From the NCBI GenBank assembly GCA_003024785.1, contig PUQB01000953.1:1-64000 (forward strand): 64,000 bases of DNA, given 5' to 3'. The notes under the pieces are model-generated. The model saw nothing but the letters and a program-made list of their open reading frames with translations, did no database searches and was not told the origin of the DNA. Below are positions 34,771 through 46,971 of the stretch, one piece after another. Within the stretch, counting starts at the first letter, position 1. Each line of letters starts with the position of its first letter. The translations under genes were made by a program, and so were the position numbers. Source of the DNA: Selaginella tamariscina (lineage: Eukaryota; Streptophyta; Lycopodiopsida; Selaginellales; Selaginellaceae).

Positions 34771-35790
34771 ATTAGGTATAGGGTTTTGCTTTTTTCTTGT
34801 TGAATTTGATCCGTCACTCTTTGTACCGTAGCTTTCTTATTTTCCCAGTTTTTGTGTATTGGCTCTTCTTTGTTTGGTTCTACCCGTACTCGTTTAGCCC
34901 GTGTTATTGCGTATATTTCTATTGAGGGTAATTCTGTATCTTCTTCCCATTTGCATTCGTGATTTTGCTCTTCATGGTCATTTCTGATCATTTTGGTGGA
35001 CTTCAATCCTCCATGTTGCTGGTTCTATGGTGGTGCTTCAGTTGTTAAATTCGCATTGTGGACACTTTGGGGAATAATGTCCCAGCTCTCCACACGTGTA
35101 GCATTGAACATTGTTGAGTCTATTGCATTCGGTGGAGTAGTGTCCTTCTCTCTGCATCTAAAACATGTTACATTTGGATTTGGACACGTAATGCTGGTGG
35201 AGGTGGTATTGGTGGCAATAAAGGGAGTCCGGCTTGTGTTGGGGCTGGTAATAGAGATTCCCCCTTACAGTATCTCCGTATTATTTCTTTGTCGATAAAA
35301 TGCCCCGGATTCATGGGGAAATCTCCTTCCATTGCCGTTTCTTCGTTCCCCGTTATATGGTCTTTGTGGATAGTCGTATGGGTTGGCATTCCAAGATTGT
35401 GGATAGTATATGGGTTTGCATTCCTGGTGCTGTCCCATCTGGGTGGTGGTGGTGGGTATCCTTCAGTGCGTCCAATCATTGGTTGAGGTTTATATCCCGT
35501 GCTTCGACATTGCCTTGCTTCATGACCTATTCCTCCACACATCTGACACTTGGGTACTTTGCATTTAGAAGCATTATGTCCTTCATTCTTACATGTTGTA
35601 CAAAATATTGCTTTGGATTTTGCCCGTATCTCATTCTCCTTCCTGTATTGCCTTCTTGGTTCTCGTTCATTAGCATTTATGTATCTCGGGGTATCAGTAT
35701 TTCAATTTCCTCAACCTCTTTGATTGCATCTCTTAAGTCATGTGTTTTTATCAGTCGTACTTGAAGCTGTAAGTTGTCCTATAGTCTATA
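34771..35790 (-). mobile_element. gag fragment of the LTR-A element, second unit (fossil)
   Basis: Counterpart of 20457-21477, with CGGIGHEARQC near 35540 and further zinc-knuckle sequence near 35050-35200; broken. Confidence 0.78.
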
Positions 35791-36612
35791 TTAATATATT
35801 AACAATATGAAATCTTACTTTCTTTTTATTTAACTCACGCCTGTGGTGCTATCTTTGAAGCTATTTTGACATCGGGTTGGGTAGTTCATGAAACTTACAC
35901 CCTCACGCTTGCAAATTAATGGTAATCGAAAACAATTATATCCAAATGATACATATTCTATTGTGAAATGAAGTTCAATTATAGATAAATAAACTTGATT
36001 AATAAGAAAAGCAATGATAATAATTATTAACGTTGAAATATACTATGAATCATCGTAGCAGTGAAGATGCAGAATTTGTTCTTATCTAATAGCTGTTGGT
36101 GAATCCCGAACTTCTTTGATTTCTAATGCCTAGGGCCAAAGAAGTTCTAATGCCTAGGGCTCATGAAAATCCATATATGTCATATAAATGGCACATACTC
36201 ATGTGATATTTAAAAATGAAATTGATTCTAACCTCCATGATATCAAATGATTTAATAATATAAGGAAATGATGTATAAGAGACTACGAAATGTGTACATT
36301 TATGAGCTCAATTGAAACTTAACTTTCCTACATCTTTAGCAAGTCTGTTTGCAACTGCAGATTTAACACATATGGCAACATTTATGATCATTTACAACTT
36401 AAATATAAAATCTAATGTCAAGAATTTAACACTAGAAAATAGGGCCTTTATTAATCAAACAAACTCACATTAGAAATCCTTGGAAAAGCCACTCAAATCT
36501 TAATAACAGCCTTAAGCTTTCCATCCTTGGACCTGCATTTATCCTTATGTAAGTTATGGATATAAAATTTTGATGTTAGTTTGATTAAGGACATGAGAAA
36601 GTAATACTAGTA
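35791..36612. other. AT-rich spacer 3' of PEHE gene copy 2
   Basis: Equivalent to 21478-22303. No gene seen. Confidence 0.55.
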
Positions 36613-38239
36613 TTAAGTATTATCATACGTGCTAATCTTAGATCTCGTGTTCAACCTAGCATGTTTATTAGTTTTCTCATTGTTGGACAGTGGCATGTGC
36701 AGATTTATCTCCTCCATCTCTAAAGGTTGATGCCTCTTCTTGTAAGCCTCATCATCAGTGTCCTGGAAGACTATTCAGGAAATGTATTATATATGCATAG
36801 ACCTATAAATTGTTCATTCAAATTTATTTATCTAGCAAACCCATGAATAGAATGAATGAAAGCCTCATGTGGATAGTACACACATATGTATGTATGCAGA
36901 TGTACAAATACCATAACACGCATAGGTAATGTACTTTTATATAATTCTAAAAGTTAAATTAAACTAATAACCTCATCACTTGAGTGCTCCTCCTCATCCA
37001 AATCCAGAGGTTCCACCAGCCTCCACTGAGGTATGTCAATATTAATTTGTTTAACATACTCCACACGCTGTGCACGAACGCTCTCATGCACAACAAATTT
37101 GTCGATATCATAGTCTAATGCCCGTCTCCGTGTAGCTCGATCTCATATAAATCAAATTATGTTTATACTTTAATTCTATGTTTGTTTCTTATTATTAATT
37201 TAAATATATTATTGTTAATCAATTACATTTATGCAAATATTATTTCTTCAATATCAATTATTCTGTATCAGCTTACCTTTTGGGACATGAGGTACGGGAG
37301 GACGAGTTGCACTACCTGTTACATAGAAGCATTGAATAGTGTTCTCATATATACATATGAGGTTCTTATAACATCATGACTTAAAATAAGAAAGATAAAC
37401 GTAACTTAACATAATATCTAAGACTAGACCTATACATCTACATGATATGTGTATATATGTGCATGCATATATATCCATTTAGAATACAACATATATATTT
37501 ACCCCGTTTGGCTAGCTGCAACCGTTTATGGACCTTGGTAGCCCTATCTTCTAGCGGTTCAACCATAGTGCATGCTTCTTTGGAGAATCGTCCTCCTCCT
37601 CCACATTTACTTGCTCCGATTTACCCACTGCTGTCACTACACATGATACAATTTAGTAAATGGTACAAAGTGTAAACCAAATACATAAGAACATATATAT
37701 GTATTCATAGATATAGGTCATATCTACCCACACACAACAAACTTTCGTTGGGTATGGATGCCACAAATAGATACATGATCTTTAGTATCACTTTTTACAC
37801 TAATTGTTTTTATCATTCTAAGTTAATAGTATTTAGTCTTACCAGCTGCTTTCACAAAGTCCTTGTCATTCTCGGCAGCACCATCTTTGCTCTCCTCCAT
37901 GTCTATATAGTTTTCAGAATGTTTTGAGTATGCAGCCTTTGCTTCCTCCACGACTCCATGTTCTTCTCGATCCTTCACAAACTGTTTATACTTCTTGGTA
38001 GTTACGACGAATTTCTTCTTTAAACACGCTTTACGCAAGCACCGAAACCTGGGCTGGGTATCCTTTTTATTGTTGTAACAGTCAAATGCGGTGTCTCTTG
38101 AGCCACAATTGGGGCACATATATACTCCATTAGGCAGTTCGTGTGCAGCCCAACGATGCTCCAAATGGTTCTCAACTATATATGGCCAACGATGTGGACA
38201 TTCTTTAGGTCTTGGCTTTGGCCCTGGTTTTCTCGCCAT
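36613..38239 (-). CDS. Dof-like zinc finger + PEHE-domain gene, copy 2
   Basis: Exons: 38239-37843 (397 bp, fully open), 37636-37503, 37315-37277, 37141-36972 and 36762-36613 (TAA). This copy has the only intact exon 1: MARKPGPKPRPKE, a CPHRWPYIVENHLEHRW stretch, the Dof-like finger (CPNC ... YNN ... QPRFRC ... C) and a lysine/glutamate-rich tail. Exon 2 lacks one base (near 37566) and exon 3 lacks one whole codon compared with copy 1. Exons 4 and 5 are intact and carry the PEHE-like domain. As in copy 1, the motif reads VVHES, where copy 3 has VVPES. If the exon 2 base is an assembly error, the product would be about 296 residues. Confidence 0.72.
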
Positions 38240-38749
38240 TGAATACTCTGTAGTTAATAGATGAAACTTGGTTAATAAGATGCATAAGTAATACAATTAG
38301 TAAATATTTAAAATATGAATGCAATCTAGTGATGATCTTACTGTCTGAGTTTTATTATTTAAATACTAACAAGAATATGAATGTATATATTACTCGTTTA
38401 TATGTGTTTATATAGAAGGAGATTACGTGCTTGAGAACAAGATGACAGTCAGTAGGTGTTTATCTAGATTATCCAAGCACATTCAATATCAACCAATTTA
38501 ATCTGGGTAACAAAATCAATCATCAAAGTATACACCCCCAATTAATATGATCACTATTTTCAATATCAATATGGATTAAGAAAAATACAGACCCACAACT
38601 CATGCACAATTGATCTAGATTATTATTTTTAATGTCAGTATATTCTAAATTACTAATTCAATAAAAAATGAAGTGTACAGATGATTGAGTATAGCATTAA
38701 ATTAATTTAAAAATATTTATGAACGCACCTTTTTATTTGCTCTCGAGCA

Positions 38750-38870
38750 ATAGTCAATCCTAGGGTAACATGTTAATCCTAGGGTATGCAATCCACGTGC
38801 CAACGTGGAATCCACACGCCAACGTGGATTAACACGTTATCACGTTAATAATGTCATAATAATCTTATCA
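38750..38870 (-). promoter_or_regulatory. Candidate promoter block, copy 2
   Basis: Same motif pairs as 24440-24560. The G-box CACGTG is at 38794-38799, again 555 bp upstream of the ATG at 38239. Confidence 0.45.
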
Positions 38871-39001
38871 TGTGTTTTATTAATGTTAGTGCTACATTTT
38901 TGTGCTAATAATGTATTTCCATTCTTTTATGGAATCACCCCTCTCCTTGAGAAGTCCTCTGTCCTACGGTGTGTTCTTGTTTAGGTTGCGAGAGCATATA
39001 G

Positions 39002-39430
39002 TCAGCATATTCTAGCATAATATGAAGAATATTGGTCAATCCTAGTCCTAAGTTCGTGAGTTTGCCATTCTTTGTTTGCTATGACCTGGCTGTGGTTGTG
39101 CTGGTGTTGGTCCAAGAGCCTCTGGAGGGCATCGTACTCACCCTGTAACCAATCGATTTTTGTTGCTAACTTGTCCCATAGTTCCCCGGCGTCCTTCCTT
39201 CTCTTTATAGCTACCTTACATAGTAGGGCTCCTTGGCAAAGCAGTTCTATAGCTTCCTTGGCTTCCTCTCGTGGGGCTTGTCGTCGTTCTATGATTTCAG
39301 TTATTATGGCATCATGTTCCTTTGCCACGGCTGGGAGATCGAGGTCGTTATACACTACCATTGCTTCCTTTAGTTGGTTGAAGGCCTCTGCGATCTTGAG
39401 GTGAGCCAATGAGTACCACCGACTGTCCAC
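39002..39430 (-). CDS. Coiled-coil ORF of unknown function
   Basis: 142 codons, starting MDSRWYSLAHLKIAEAFNQL, with heptad-like charged helices (KEHDAIITEIIERRQAPREE, ELWDKLATKIDWLQGEYDAL) and a C-terminal QHNHSQVIANKEWQTHELRT stretch. No catalytic or zinc motif and no signal peptide. It has copies at 24736-25113 (shorter) and 54949-55308 (119 codons, the same C terminus). The start may be internal, since related open sequence continues upstream in other frames. It is conserved across units but not recognised; a gag-type coiled coil is one alternative. Confidence 0.45.
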   Translation of the reverse strand: MDSRWYSLAHLKIAEAFNQLKEAMVVYNDLDLPAVAKEHDAIITEIIERRQAPREEAKEAIELLCQGALLCKVAIKRRKDAGELWDKLATKIDWLQGEYDALQRLLDQHQHNHSQVIANKEWQTHELRTRIDQYSSYYARIC

Positions 39431-40580
39431 ATGGAGATGTTGGTAGGTATCCTTTGACTCTTTTTCATACTCGCCTCCATTTCCTCCTTGTTTGGCCCAG
39501 TAGGTCGTCTAGGTACCTCTGATGGGAATTCCAGTGGTAACAGGGGTCCCACTGTCAAAGGTACCGCTCATATGGGCTTTGTCATCCAGTGCCTGGGTGG
39601 TGCCATGACTTGTTTTGCTCCACTCCCCCTCCCATGTCTAGAGTTGTGCTGGTATCGAAGTCATAGTTCGGCCAATCACACCAACAATCATGATAACGAT
39701 ATGGCCGGCCGTGGAAAGCTCCCTCTCGGACACGGTTTGATCTTCGTATATTCCGCTGGTTAGAGTCAGAACCAAGTACTGCTTGAGGCAATCTGCCTAG
39801 TTCACTGTGACTCCTTCCCAGGCTTTATAGAGGTCGTTTGCCAACTGCCTAGTGATTTGTCTCCTCGTACTTCCTGTAAACAAGAAGGCTACTAGTGCTA
39901 CAAATTCAGTTGCTTCCTCTCTCTCTTGTATGCCCCATAACGCCCCGTTCCCCGTGGTGGTGGACCTCTAGGGCTCCATTTCTGATAATTTTCCTACTGT
40001 GGGCTGTCCTCCGATAGTCAAATACTGTCGCTAGCTTGTCGAACATTATGTGGGAGGTTGTGCTTCCTCCTAAGCCAAACCGGATCCCTCTCCACCCGGT
40101 CTGGCTAATCACCAAGTCTGCAAACTAGATGAACTGCCTAGCTTTCTTGGTGAATCCCAACTTTTCCACTTCTCCCTATGGAAGGTTAAAGAATTCGTCC
40201 AGGCACAACTCTCTCCTGACCCACCGAACGTCGGGTCGGACGATCAACTCTTTGAACTTGAAATACCTGGGTGACACGAGTTTTGTTGTCCTCTCCCCTA
40301 CTTCGATGGACATGCGAACCTCATGGATGACTACTGGCCTATTCCGCTTCGTCCAATTTGTCGTCATAGTGGTTGAAGTATTACATTGTATATCTCCTTC
40401 CCTTGTACTGCCAACATGGTGGTCCTCATGACGTTCTCTAAGGTGATTGGTGTGACTATCTTTGCGCCTAGATACGCAATGTTGGCACCGCCCGACCATC
40501 ATTGCCTTTGTAATATGTGCCTCACGCATGCGGTCCATCCTCATGGACCATGTGACCCTGTGATCTGTCCACACGTGTAT
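39431..40580 (-). other. Upstream part of the coiled-coil segment, unit 2
   Basis: Contains minus-strand open pieces such as 40574-40176 (ERTTKLVSPRYFKFKELIV, RRELCLDEFF) and 39791-39582 (basic, Tyr/Trp-rich). No family recognised. Copies lie at 25114-26480 and 55309-56510. Confidence 0.35.
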
Positions 40581-40636
40581 GTCGAGTCTACTATTAAGCT
40601 TAATGGGGTTGTCAGTCGAGTCTACTATTAAGCTTA
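40581..40636. repeat. 22-bp direct repeat at a deletion junction
   Basis: A 22-bp sequence starting GTCGAGTCTACTATTAAG occurs at 40581-40602 and again at 40615-40636. The equivalent place in the next unit has one copy (from 56935), preceded by about 410 bases that are missing here. Confidence 0.8.
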
Positions 40637-40640
40637 AATT

Positions 40641-42320
40641 GAGCCCACTTAGATGGCGTTGTCGTTTGGCTGTGGTGTGTCCATGTGGCTCCTCTGAAGT
40701 TGCAAAGGCAGTTGGTGAACCAGTCCTTATGCTCTTGTCCTGGGTTCATACTGTTTTGGGCTTTGAGCGCTCCGCTTGCGACCCTTGGTTTGCCAATGTA
40801 GTACCTACCCTAGTGGGAGTGCTCCTACCCTATGTGGCTCGAGCTTGATGGGTGTGTGCAAGGGACAGCTATTTCATTGTCGTCCAATCCTTCATGCCTA
40901 CCTAGCACAAAGTGTCTTAGTGCTCTGAATCGTTGCACAGATGCTCGGACTTGCCTTGCGGCCATAGACCTTAGTCCCCTCCTAATGTAAATCTTATTTG
41001 CTGGTGCTCCCAGTCATGATGTACCTTTTGCCCTAAGCCAGAGGTGACCAAGAAGCAGATCAAATCCCTATCGAGGACGACAACATTTACCCAAAATTTG
41101 ACCTTTTGGTTCTTGATTTCTATTGCCCTTAGGATACCCTTGGGTGTTACCTTGGCTTGATTTGCCATTTGTACATGGAAGAGAGTCAACTTCGGGGTTG
41201 GTATATTCAGCTCACGATGAAGTTTTGTTGACATGATGTTCACTGCTAACACACCATCTATAATCACATCGTCAATTGTGCGGCCTGCCATCCGAACCGA
41301 AATGGTTAGCACATAATCCACAAAGTCTACTGTGGTTGCGGTGCCTCTGGGTTGAGGCCGGGATGATCCTCGTGGTCGAGCCTCGTATAGCGTGGCTGGA
41401 ACGGGTGGCGCTTCTTGTCCTATTGAGGCCTCTCCTCTGTTGAAGGCAAGACGTTTCCATCTTCTCACTGCTCCCCTTGATTCTCTACCCTAGTCGGGCT
41501 TTGCCGGTCTTGTAGCGGTTGGTATGTCAATTTGCTATATTACCCACTGCTTCAATAGTGAGGGTTTTGCCACATGTTCCTTTTCATGGTGCCTTCCTAT
41601 TCTCTTGGTTCTGCGCACGTGCGGTCGGCTTGTTTCATCCACTAGGGGGGCCTGTGGTGTTTTGTTCATTTTTTCGTCCCAACCTGGTAGTACTACCATT
41701 ACTTGATTTGCTTGCGGTGTTGGGATTAGTGTCAGGTTGGTGGGGTTTGTTTGTTCACCGCCCTTGCGGGGCTGGGCGCTTGCGCTTCCAACATGGGTTT
41801 GATTAATGATACCAGGAGCACCAATAGAGTGGGTGTGGGCCACCACAAAGCGCGCATGTCATCTCCCTGCGTTCTAGCCGCTTCTCCCTGTTGTCGTACC
41901 TAGGTCGGTAGGGTTGCCAGTACCAAGAGTGGAACCTATGACTCTGGTCTCCCAATCTTTACCTCCTACGAGGTTGGTTGTTCCCTTCCATCCTACGCCC
42001 ATAACTCCTCTAGTTGTCTGCATACCCCTCTGTTTTCCATTCCACCGTCAATGCTGCCTATGGTAGCTTGTTGCTCAAAGTTTCGACCAATCGATAGTAA
42101 TTGTTTGTGTTGTGGGACCTGCAGATGTTAAATACCCAGCAGTAGTTGTCCTTGCGTGTGGTGTATCCCATTTGAGCAAGTGTTGCAGTTAAGTCTTCCT
42201 TCCATGCTGCCACTCGGTGGGTTTCCCTTCATTATGATCGCTCATGCTCCCTAGCTCCCAGCCACTCTGTCCCGTCGCTTGTTCCCGCCGGCTGGTAGTT
42301 TGACAATGGTCAAACCACCA
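40641..42320 (-). mobile_element. gypsy-4: gag-end and protease fragment (fossil)
   Basis: Minus-strand retroelement sequence. A zinc-knuckle-like CWVFNICRSHNTNN stretch lies near 42090-42160. An open stretch at 41468-40971 resembles a retropepsin domain (VRMAGRTIDDVIIDG, IMSTKLHRELNIPTPKLTL, AIEIKNQKVKFWVNVVVLD). No RT follows. It is a broken fragment, and the family (gypsy-like) is inferred only from the protease layout. Confidence 0.55.
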
Positions 42321-42325
42321 TCAAC

Positions 42326-42863
42326 CATGGTGAGCGTCCAGTGCAAGTCCTTGTGGATAGCAGGAGTAGCAATAACTTTGTGTCAATAAAGTTAGTGGAG
42401 GACTGTATCTTGCCCGCGAAGACTGTGCCTCAATACAAGATTGAGGGCTCAGTTGTCACACAAAGTAAAAGTGCTTGTGTGGAGGAGTTACAGTTGGAGG
42501 TTGGCAAAACCCAACTGGTGGAGTAGCATAAAGAATGTGCCTGAATACGAGATTGAGGGCTCAGCTATCACACAGACATGGAACGCTTGTGTGGAGGAGT
42601 TACAGCTGGAGGTTGGCAAAGTGTGGATCCTAAGATCTAGTGGAGCACCAAGCGCATGAAGCTTGAGTACGGTGAAGTGAAAGACACTTGGATTGGAACA
42701 AAACTTGAGTCTCCAAACAAGTTCTTCACTGTCACCTTGAGCAAAGCTACTGTGCGAGTTGTCCTTGAGGAGTTTGCTGATGTCTTCCCTCTCAAACCAC
42801 CTCATGGCTTACCACCTACAAGAGGTGTGGAGCATGAGATTGTGTTGGATCAGGGTACAAAAG
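42326..42863 (+). mobile_element. gypsy-3 protease-side fragment (fossil)
   Basis: Plus strand. Protease-side sequence (VQVLVDSRSSNNFVSIKLVE) is followed by about two linker repeats (SACVEELQLEVGK) and the sequence before RT (FADVFPLKPPHGLPP, GVEHEIVLDQGTK). It is interrupted at 42864 by LTR-A and resumes as RT at 47275. It belongs to the same family as gypsy-2 but lies in the opposite direction. Confidence 0.82.
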
Positions 42864-43185
42864 TGTTAGGATCGTAGTTAGACATTTAGAAGATTCCTTG
42901 TTATGTTTATTTCATGGGCAAATATAATGGAAAAACACCAAAAACAGTATATATTATGAAAAATGAGAGTGGGAAGGATATATCGGAGTACGAGTCACTA
43001 ACATAATACGGGCGAGTCACTACCGCAATACAATGTTTAAAGTGGAGTACGGCATACTTGGATAAGGATAAGGAGTTACAGTAACTGAATGGATAAGGCT
43101 AAGAGGTAGTTACTATAACTGCTAGTACGGGACCAAGATACGAGTATAAATAGACCAAATTAGGACTAGAAAGTATCCCAAGTAT
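42864..43185 (+). repeat. LTR-A (left part), solo LTR inserted in gypsy-3
   Basis: Starts TGTTAGGATCGTAG. With 46977-47274 it makes one ~620-bp LTR without internal sequence. The gypsy-3 flanks (...CAAAAG and AAAGCC...) fit a 4-5 base target duplication. It is interrupted by gypsy-2. Confidence 0.82.
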
Positions 43186-43393
43186 TGTTAGGCACCACTA
43201 CTACAAACTAGAGACCCTCACAAAACCACCCGACCTCCCCCGAGCTGTCTCTAATCTCCACACGCTACTCTCCAAAAAGGCTTCCAATCTTAGTGTGCCC
43301 TTAATTCTCTTAGATCTAGGTATAGCTCTTTAGGAATATTTTAGCTTATACCTTTCTAGGGAATATTTTTGATTCGTTATACGGGTTGTAACA
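43186..43393 (-). repeat. 3' LTR of gypsy-2
   Basis: 208 bp. On the minus strand it starts TGTTACAACCCG, next to the polypurine tract, and ends GTGCCTAACA. Confidence 0.9.
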
Positions 43394-46300
43394 ATCCTCC
43401 CCCCATTAGCAAGTCCTTGTCCTCAAGTGCAGTATAACTTACTCAACTGGTCTGTATCATTAGCCTCGTACATCCACAAGAATCTACCCAGGACTTGTTC
43501 CTTGTGAGTATTCTCTTTAACTGGCTAACATGAAACACTGGGTGCACCCTCACTCCTTCTGGCAGTCGTAGTCGATATGCCACCTTATCGATACGCTCTA
43601 GAATATCATAAGGACCTGAGTACCTGGGAGACAACTTATCATTGTGTCCCTTCCGTAAGGCCACAACAGTGTTCGCCTTACATGTGTGGCAAATACCACT
43701 CGGAGATATACATAGTCTCCCACTTGGAACTCTTGGAAGCTTCTGTGCTCATTAGCAAACTTAATAGCTCGGCTTTGAGCTACTTGTAAGTTCTTCTTGC
43801 ACAAACTCTGAATGTTTCTAAGCTCAACACTCAAATCTTTAGCTTCCTCATCCATGTTGCCTTGAGCTTTCTTACTTGCTAAACCCAGCTCAAAAGCTGT
43901 CTTGGAATGCCGTCCAAACATAGCATAATATGGACTCATTCCAATGCCACTGTGTCCTTGGCAAATGGGTGACAAAGTCCATAGAGATACTGCCCCATCG
44001 CCTGTCTGGAATAGGCAATGGTACTAATAGCCCACTTGGTTTTTCCCTGGGCACCTTTACTTGCTGACACTTGTCACAAGTCCTGCAGTACTCTATGATA
44101 TTAGCTTTCATATTCCTTCAATAGAACCTTCTCTTGATCAACTCATACATTTTCCTCCCCCTAAAATGACCAGCCTCCGGGTGATCATGATGGAAATATA
44201 GTACTCGGTTGATCAAATGGTCACATGAGGAAGATACACACGGCCACTGAGGTGCAGGAGCTCAAAGGACAGCTAGAGCCACCATTCTCATTTTACGATG
44301 GAGTTTTGTACTACAATGTGCTTGAGCATGTTGAACTACCTGGCTAAACTCACTAACCGTCCTTGTTAATGCATTACATAAGCGTGTTTGGAATTCTCTA
44401 ACCACTGTGGCTCTCCTAACGCGTGACAAAGCATCTACCACCACGTTAGCCTTTCCCATGCAATGCTCAATAGGAAATTTGCCAAACTCCATGAGCTTAA
44501 CCATCCAGCGAGCTTGCTGAGAGTTTAACTCTTTCTGTTTGAACAGATACACCAAAGTCTTGTGATCTGTAAACACTTTGAAACTTGCACCATAAAGATA
44601 GTGCCTCCAAACTCATAATGCATTAACAATAGCCAGTAGTTCTTGCTCATACGTTGAGTATTGTTGCTCTGCAGGATTCAAGTACGGCTCTTATAAGCAA
44701 TAGGCCTTCCCTCTTGCATAAGTACAACTCCAATGGCCACTCCACTTGCATCACACGATACCTCATAAGGCTTAGAGGGATCTGCAATACATAAAACTGG
44801 TGCACGTACCAAAGCTTGTTTCAAAGCTTGGAAACTGCTCTTCTCTGAAGCACTTCATGCAAAGGGAACGTCCTTCCTCAGCAACCTAGTTAACGAAGAA
44901 GCTTTCTTGGCATAATCCTTGACATACCGCCGGTAATAACCAGCCATGCCCAAGAAACTCTGTAACTCTTTTGCATTGCTAGGAACTGGCCATTGCTCCA
45001 CCATTGCCACCTTCTGTGGATCAGTCTTCACTCCACTTGGCGTCACAATGTGACCCAAATACTCCACTTTGCACTGAGCAAATGCACATTTGCTCTTCTT
45101 TGCATAGAGCTTGTTCTCCCTCAACAACTGAAGAACTCTTGCAAATGCTGCACATGCTCCTTCATATTCTTATTGTAAATAAGAATATCGTTGAGGAAGA
45201 TCTCCACAAAGTCGTGCAAGTAGTCACCAAACACCTCAGTTGTCAACCGAGTGAATGTGACTGGGGCATTTGTTAAGCCAAATGGCATAACAGTGAACTC
45301 GAAATGCCCAACTATCTTGGTGAACACTCTGGCTCCACCGTGATGATCCATGATAGTATCCACACATGGCATGAGCATCTTGTCCTTCACTGTTTGCTTG
45401 TTGAGAGCTCTATAGTCTATGCACATCCTCATGGTGCCATCCTTCTTCTTGACAAGCAATACTGGTGCACCAAATGGAGACTTGCTCAGTTGTATGAAGC
45501 CATATTCCAATAGCTCCATCACTTGTCTCTTAACCTCTTTCTCCTTAGCATGGCTCAGTCGGAATGGCTTACGGTAAATGGCTTTTGTACCCTATTCTAC
45601 CTCCACACCTCTTGCATCTGGTAAGCCATGAGGCAGCTCGGAGGGAAGACGTCAGCAAACTCCTTGCACAACAGCTTTGTTCAAGGTGATAGTAAAAGAA
45701 CTTGTTTGAAGACTCAAGCTTTGTTCCAAACCAAGTGTCTTTCACTTTACTATACTCAAGCTTCATGTGCTTGGTGCTCCACTAGATCTTAGGATCCACA
45801 CGCACTAGCTTCGCAAGAAAGAAAGTTTCCACCAGCTGGGTTTTGCCAACCTCTAGCTGTAACTCCTCCACACAAGCAATTTAGCTATGTGTGACAACTG
45901 AGCCCTCAATCTCGTGTTGAGGCACAGTCTTTCGCGCATCTCCACCAGTTGGATTTTGCCAACCTCCAGCTGTAACTCCTTCACACACAAGCACTGTAGC
46001 TCTGTGTGACATCTAAGTCCTCAATCTTGTATTGAGGCACAATCTTCATGCAGCTCCACCAACTGGGTTTTGCCAGCCTATAGCTGTAACTCCTCCACAC
46101 AAGCATTGTAGCTCTGTGTGATAATTGAGCCCTCAATCTCATATTGATGCACATTCTTCATGTAGCTCCACCAGCTAGGGTTTTGCCAACCTCCAGCTGT
46201 AACTCCTCCACACAAGCACTGTGGCTCTGTGTGATAGCTGAGCCCTCAATCTCGTATTGAGGCACAATCTTCGTGCAGCTTTACTAGCTGGGATTTCCCA

Positions 46301-46778
46301 ACCTCTAGCTGTAACTCCTCCACACAAGCACTATAGCTCTATGTGATAGCTGAGCCTTCAAATTCGTATTGAAGCACAGTCTTCGTGGGTAGGCTACACT
46401 CCTCCACTAACTTTGTTGACACAAAGTTATCGTTACTCATGCTATCCATAAGGACTTGCACTGGACGGTCACCTAGTCGTCCCTCCACCACAATAGCAAA
46501 TGTGTGTGGCTCCTCCCGTGCCATGTAGTTTATCTATTGAGCAAGAACAAATAGAAATTTACCTTGTGGTTTAGAGAAGTCTCCTTTGTGCTCCTCTCGA
46601 CGCTCCATCTCCTAAAGCTTCTTAGGCGTCTACTTGTCCTTACTGCCATTAAAACTTTTGCCCTTGGGCTTGCTTCTCCTTGAACAATTTGCCTTTTAGT
46701 GTCCAATGTCTCCACACATGTGGTATTATCCTTTCCTTCCCACCGGTCACTCATCTCGAACCTTGCTTCGATACCAAT

Positions 46779-46971
46779 TGTTAGGCACCACTACGTACAA
46801 ACTAGAGACCACCCGACCTCCCCCGAGCTGTCTCTAATCTCCACTGCTCTCCAAAAAGGCTTTCAATCTTAGTGTGCCCTTAATTCTCTTAGATCTAGGT
46901 ATAGCTCTTTAGGAATATTCTAGCTTATACCTTTCTAGGATATTATTTGATTTGTTATACGGGTCATAACA
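46779..46971 (-). repeat. 5' LTR of gypsy-2
   Basis: 193 bp, ending (minus strand) GTGCCTAACA directly before the primer site. Flanked outside by AGTAT. Confidence 0.9.

Larger units (their letters stand above)
43186..46971 (-). mobile_element. gypsy-2: both LTRs and target-site duplication, broken
   Basis: A 3.8-kb minus-strand Ty3/gypsy element. The 5' LTR is 46779-46971, followed by primer site TTGGTATCGAAGCAAGG, a leader with no recognised gag core (46530-46754) and protease-side sequence (46339-46524). Then come linker repeats (45830-46370), RT (44855-45522), RNase H (44262-44830), integrase (43598-44111 with CDKCQQVK and MDFVTHLP; C-terminal module ending [10 protein letters not shown]) and a polypurine tract (GGGGGGAGGAT on the minus strand). 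The 3' LTR is 43186-43393. AGTAT lies on both sides (43181-43185 and 46972-46976). It looks structurally whole from LTR to LTR but is broken in several places. The LTRs (193 and 208 bp) differ visibly, so it is older than gypsy-1. Confidence 0.92.

Noticed and set aside
40971-41468. Cellular aspartic protease gene
   Set aside because: Single small domain with retroelement-type layout, next to a zinc-knuckle-like gag end and repeated with other LTR fragments. A retroelement fragment is simpler.
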